Source of the DNA: Diploscapter coronatus
Lineage: Eukaryota > Nematoda > Chromadorea > Rhabditida > Rhabditidae
NCBI GenBank assembly: GCA_964036155.1
Contig: OZ038422.1
Span: 50,739,201-50,803,200 of the forward strand
Direction of reading: 5' to 3'
DNA: 64,000 nt
A program made the position numbers and the translations under genes. Positions 58,529-64,000 of this stretch are shown in pieces. Under the pieces are notes generated by a model that was given only the letters and a program-made list of their open reading frames with translations, ran no database searches and was not told where the DNA came from. Each line of letters opens with the position of its first letter. The stretch's first letter is position 1.

Positions 58529-61039
58529 CTAAATTTTTGGCGCTTGAAATCTAAATATTTTCGAATTTTCTGTTATTATACACACCGAAATTATTCATAC
58601 GCCTTTTCAAGACGGGAATTTATGTGATTCAGCGTTGCACATGATATATGATTCTGTTTCAAATATAGTTGAAATTCTATGAATTTTAATAAATTTATTT
58701 TATAAATATCAAGTTAATAATCTTCACTTACAACGTTGCAGCAGTTATTTGCTTAAATTTTTAATCTAATATTCTAAATATTGAAACATATAATCCAATA
58801 TATTCCACATTCCCATCTTATTCTCAAGTATCTTATTTTCAATTCAACCTAATTAAAAGTGGGCGTGGCTATTAATTCGCTGTTTGCAAGTGTCTGACAC
58901 ATTTCTCTTCAAAGGGAAATGGACAGAGTCCAATTGAGGCTCAAGGGAATTCATTAGACTAAGGAAGAAGCTCAATCTATCTTCTTCCATCTAAAGAGGA
59001 AGAAAAATGAGAGATAGAAGGGAAAGGAGAGAGAGAGAGAGAACGCGGGAGGAAAAAAGATAGTGAGGGAACATAAAAGAGATGCAGAATCGATGGTCAT
59101 CTTGTTACATTCTTCTTTTCTCTGCCTCTATATGGCAAGGCTTTTCCTTGTTTCGCCAATCTTTCAACTATTTCGTAATTGCAGCATCTATTTGGAATCT
59201 CAGAAGAATATAGATCATTTCAAATTTTTGAAGCATATTGAACTTCATTTAAAAATGTCTATTATACACCTTCTTCATAATGTGAATCTGAAATTCACAT
59301 TTCAATCTGCTAGGTTCCGTGATACAATGCTTCATTGTCTTTGGAGTCTCGCTATTCTCGCTATTTTAAAATCTCATTCTTCTAAAACTGCTCCATTATG
59401 ACCAGCTGAGTCTCGGTTTCATAGCCACAATTTCCACTAAACATCGAATTCGCGTTGTTTTTAAATTTCTGTTCTCTTCTTCCTCTCTCGTTTTCCTGCG
59501 TTATTTTCGAGCATATGCTTTTATGCTCTAAATACATTCTTCTTCATGCATTCCTTAGCAAGTCAGAAGAATAGATTATTTTCCGAAAGTTACAGATGCA
59601 TTTCGCATCCTTTTAAACTTTACCAAGGATAAATTAGTCAGAAATGTTCAGAACTTTTAGTCTGAATTTAAACAAAATGTTCTTTAATTCGTCATTTCCG
59701 TTTTCTGCAATTGAAAATGATTAATTTCTCATGTTTTCTAAGGTTTTCAGAATTTTTGAATTTCAAACTACATCAACTTTAGATAATTTCACCTTTCCAT
59801 TGTATGCCGAATCTAAAAACTAGTAACTTTCCATAATTAGCTCGTTTCGCCTAAGTGTTTCTAACATAAGCTTTCTCCTGCTCGTATTTTCGATAAATTA
59901 CATGTGTCAGGAGATAATAAATCATCTGTTAGAGATCAAATATTAGCATTCTATTTTGAGAGAGCTAAGAGAAACGAATACTTGCGACATAAAGCTAGTA
60001 AATGCTAATCGTCGCGTTGTTCATTATACTACAACTGGATTATGTCTTTAGGTTAGAAAAAGCGAAGCGGTGTTCATATGATTCTGGAACGTTATTTACT
60101 TCTTAAAAGTTAGAGAAACTTTATAGCTGCTCTAGAACTACCATTCTATGTTCTAGACGCTTAATTTGATATTCTAAAATATATTTTATGTTCTAGAAAC
60201 TTTTTAGAGTTCCAAAAATCCATTCTAAAGCAGATTCTCTTCCTCCTTTCTTTCTTATGTTTCGACCATTAGCCATCCCGAAAGCTCAGGTTTCTTAGAT
60301 CAAATTTTTCGGCTGCGGTTTTCTCTTCGCGTCCTCGAATTTCCATAGTCTTTCTTCGAATCCTCCTCTTTTCGTCTCTTTCTGTCTCTCATTATTCGAA
60401 ATCCGATGCTGATAGAGAGTGAATTTTGCAGGGCAGTGCTAATGATTTTTCACTTTTACGAATTATTATGTCATTTTCACTCATTTTTATTTCACATTTT
60501 GAACTTCAACTCCAAAATTTTCTAACTTGATTAGCTTTCTTCTCGAAAAATTAGCTCCTATTGTACGAAAATGTCATCGTCTTTTACAGTTAGTCATTCT
60601 TTCTTTCAAAAGGGGAAAACTCAGAGTTTGTTATTCTTCAAAACGTCCCGCCAAATTTGATCCTATTTTGTTATTCTAGGCAGATAATTTCCGAAGATGC
60701 GCGTTGCATACGAAATTTTTCGTGAAAGCTACTTAACCATCTAAACTCCTTACATATAGTGTGACTTTAAGATATCGATTTTAGCTAAATTCTAAATCTA
60801 ATAATTGTCAACCAAATTTATCTCGGATTTCATATTTTCTCAAATCTGAACCCCTCTTCGAGTCTCTTGGGAAAGAACCTTCGATTTTCGGAAGAAATCG
60901 AGATACGCTTCCCATATTTCGCTTATATTTCCTGTTTATGTTGTGTCTCTATTTAAAATGAGAAATATTTCAGATAAATGCTTAGCTTGATTATCTATAA
61001 AAATTTTTCTACGATTCACTAAAAATTTGAAGCCTACAA
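58529..61039. other. Intergenic region between rol-3 and klc-2
   Basis: AT-rich with a (GA)n run near 59.03 kb. A 112-aa ORF at 59063-59401 shows no domain. It presumably holds the klc-2 promoter; no clear TATA box was found. Confidence 0.4.
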
Positions 61040-64000
61040 ATGATGAGCAGTATATTGGGTTCCACGATGCAAGCGTATCGGCAGTAAGTTATATTTTCAC
61101 TTTTACATATGTTTCAAATAATTTCTTATACTAATTTAAGATTTCTTGAATATCATCGCGCTCGTATTAAAAATAGCCATGTTTACCACCTCTACCATCG
61201 TAGTGTATATAATAAGATCCTTTAATATATAAGTGTATGCTAATAAGTAGTCCGTCTAGGTGGGGATTATCTTATATTTACATGTCCCTTGAGGCCTGAG
61301 ATTTGTCGCATTAGGTAGCGCCTACTTCTTATGCAATTTATGCTCTGTTCACACCTATGCATTGATTTCTTTTTCTCTCTCAATATGTTGCACTATTCTT
61401 TCTTTTCCTCTCCTTATTTTCTCCATTTATAATACTATCTCGTTTTTTCTCTCCATTCCCCTTGCTTTCTCATTCTCTCCACTTTCTTTATATCCTTCAC
61501 TCTCTCACCTCACTCAAGAATTCTCATTTGCTTCTTCCCGAAGAGGCATTTGCATTCCTCCCCTCTCGCTTCGTCCCGAGGCTTCTTGGCTCGTATTTTC
61601 TCGACGACCGAAGCATTATGCCCCGAAAAGAGGAAGAGTTTCTAACCTCTGAAACCTAATTAATCCTAGTACAAGGGTGGAAATGTTAGAGGTATTTTTT
61701 AGTTCCAATATCGTATCTAATACAACCTTCAAATTTTTCATATCACCGATAAATTGTAAAGCAGATTAGTTTTTAAAACTATATTTCTCCTAATACTCCA
61801 CTATAGAGAAAAAATTTTGCCTTGCAATTACTAAATTTGAAGCATATCTCGAAAAATCTTGGCATTCACCAGTAAATACCTCAACTTATTCTTTATTTAA
61901 TGTTTATGAGCCAATTGAACAATATCTTCCTCAAAAAGGAATTTTTTTAAAACTATTCCCCGCAATTCAATTGTACCCTTTTTCGCTCTAAATTATTTAC
62001 TCTTTGCTGGTGATTCACCTGTGTTTCTAATTTTCCTTTCTATTTCTTGCCCTCTTTCTCTCTCTGCGCAGCCACATCGATCTCTCTCTAACCATGCCGA
62101 TTTCTCTCTGCTTTCTTCATTCCCTTCGCTCTCTAACCACCCATTTTCTCTGCGTCTCTCGTTTTATTGCGCGTGCCTCTGGCGCTTTTTCTTTCGCTCT
62201 CCAAAATTTCAGCGCTATTTCCGTCCGCTTCCTTTCTTCTATTCCACTGCACAGCGCACTAGTCACCAATTTCAGTTCTTTCCATTCTTCCTTTCTATAC
62301 ATTCGTCTCTCTACCTGACATTGATTTGAATTGTGAGTATTTTATTTTCTTACAACTTTTTAAAATTCCATCCAAAATCGAATGAATTTTGCGCCATTTC
62401 GTCTCTCAGGTCGAGCTCTGCAAAATTATGTAAGAAGTTTCAAAAGCTCTAAAGAATTTTGATTTTTTTTTTTCGAGATTTTGAAGTTGAGATTTCCCCT
62501 AAGCGATTTTGAAGAACCCGAATCGTTTATGCGCTTTCCAAAAGCCGTTTAGAAAATTCAATTTGTGCCCATGCGCAATATAGACCTCTCAATGCACTAA
62601 ATTCAATTTCCTCTGTGCGTCTGCCCTCGTTCTATGGTTAGGGATATCGACGCTCTCGCCTCTCTGGCCATAATTTGCTTCTGGACACCTTAGCGTTAGA
62701 ATGCGTCTGCGAGTTTCCCAGACCTCGATTGCGAAATTCGTGAGACTTTAGCCATCTATGCGGAATTTCTAACTTTCATTTAAAACAACCATCATGTTCC
62801 TGGTTAAGCAGTGGTAAATTCTATCATTAACGCCTAAAAATGAAATCCCAACAACTTGAAAAATACGCTATCCACATAAGAAATTTTAGAGCATATTTAA
62901 ATTTAGCTAATTTTAATCATAAGCTCGATCAGGATCTGCACATTAATAATTTAATGTACTCGATCTTCTATTTAGAAAATAAAAATATAGATTTAAATTA
63001 TCTATTTTTTGCCATTTAATCATTTCAGGCGTAAGATCGAGTCGCTAGCGAGGATGTCAAACATGTCGCAGGAGGACGTGGCCACCGGTCTGAGGACTGT
63101 CCAACAGGGCCTCGAAGCGCTTAAAGAGGAACACCAGACAATCGCTAACACGCTAGAGACTAGCATTAAAGGTTATTTTCTAACTCATAAGCAACGTATT
63201 TTAATACCAACGACCTCTCAGCTGAATTAAACGTAATATAGATCGCATTAAACCAAGTACTTTCTGCAAACATTTCGAGTTAAATAATGAATAATGTTAG
63301 CGCCAACAACATTACGCCAATAATCGGTGCATTAATCAATTTTTAGAAAGCTGCGTTATTCATGTAATTCTTCAAGACGTTATTCAACAATTTTCATGTT
63401 CAAAATTCAGGCGTCCGTCCCGATGAGGCGCCTCTCCCTCGGGAGAAGTTCAATCAGATCAACGAAAATCTCAACTCGATCATCGCCGGCTGTGAAGAAA
63501 CTACGGTAATTATTTAATTGCCATAATTAAAGTAGTTATTCAATTAACTCCAGATGATGTTGGCCGTGTTCAATCACATCCAGACGATGGAAGCCGAAAA
63601 ACAGAAATACCATGCTCAGAGAAGAAGACTTTGCCAGGAGAATGCTTGGTTGAGAGACGAGTTGAGCAGCACACAGACCAAGTTGCAGCAGAGCGAACAG
63701 GTATTTAGAGGATAACAAGACAATTAAACATTTATAACAAATTGTCGCAAAAGATGAATTTTACAAATTCCGAGTATTAATTTCAAAAATCTTAAAATGT
63801 CATTTTTCAGAAAGTCGCCCAACTCGAGGAAGAAGTGAAGCACCTCAAGTACATGGCTTCCATCAAGCAGTTCGACGACGATTTACCCGCTGACAACAAG
63901 GCCGTCGAGTCCTCGAACCATCAGCCGACCACGAATGAGACCCTGCAAGAGCTCGGATTTGGACCTGAAGATGAAGAGGACCTGAATACCAGTCAGTTCG
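61040..64000 (+). CDS. klc-2: Kinesin light chain, N-terminal part (cut by window end)
   Basis: Exons: 61040-61083, 63029-63171, 63411-63505, 63554-63700 and 63811 to the window edge. The upstream exon ([14 protein letters not shown]) splices in phase 2 to RKIESLAR and then [20 protein letters not shown], so an N-terminally extended form is possible. The ATG at 63054 would give the shorter form. Motifs such as [48 protein letters not shown] and [18 protein letters not shown] are characteristic of kinesin light chain: the heptad-repeat region that binds kinesin heavy chain, followed by the linker before the TPR repeats, which lie outside the window. It acts in microtubule-based cargo transport. 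Similarity to C. elegans KLC-2 is very high. The 1.9-kb first intron is CT-rich. Confidence 0.9.
61360..62330 (+). repeat. CT-rich tracts in klc-2 first intron
   Basis: Two blocks, about 61.36-61.65 and 62.02-62.33 kb, are dominated by TCTC/TTTC motifs. They give spurious open frames. They may be an alternative promoter or simple low-complexity sequence. Confidence 0.45.

Noticed and set aside
1..64000. rRNA, canonical tRNA genes, CRISPR arrays or bacterial operons
   Set aside because: None seen on reading both strands; the only tRNA-like sequence is the degenerate SINE head at 41.9-42.0 kb.

Overview
This 64 kb window comes from a nematode genome, most likely a rhabditid relative of Caenorhabditis. 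The evidence is internal. The DNA is AT-rich. Genes are split by many introns of about 40-50 nt with T-rich acceptors ending TTTCAG. Several start codons sit 2-7 nt after such an acceptor, as expected for spliced-leader trans-splicing. The protein families are nematode-type. The gene models below were joined by hand from open frames and splice phases. Exon coordinates are given so they can be checked.

Layout. 0-3 kb: a Kruppel-like zinc-finger factor (minus). 5.2-7 kb: two tandem genes for tiny secreted basic peptides (plus). 8.1-12.6 kb: a 16-exon Gly/Gln/Arg-rich secreted protein (plus) with a possible early 3' end. 12.9-17 kb: mainly a minus-strand pair, a two-module CUB-like secreted protein followed 157 bp later by a cystine-knot hormone subunit of the GPB5/thyrostimulin-beta type; two weak exon clusters lie beyond it. 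18.4-20.9 kb: a seven-helix chemoreceptor-like protein (plus). 21.4-21.8 kb: an unrecognised minus-strand fragment. 27.5-34.3 kb: a double DM-domain factor (dmd-3-like). 34.3-44.3 kb: a gene-poor stretch with several foldback elements and a tRNA-like SINE. 44.3-46 kb: a G-protein alpha subunit (gpa-2-like). 47.9-58.5 kb: a ROS1/ROL-3-type receptor whose kinase domain has lost its catalytic Asp. 61-64 kb: the 5' part of kinesin light chain (klc-2), cut by the window end.

The genes do not form one pathway. They read as a syntenic block: from memory, the C. elegans counterparts gpa-2, dmd-3, rol-3 and klc-2 all lie on chromosome V. The most unusual signals are five GC-AG introns forced by reading frame, the degenerate ROL-3 kinase, the pair of cationic peptides, the exon-duplicated glycine-rich gene, and a set of non-autonomous inverted-repeat elements plus a SINE with a target-site duplication.
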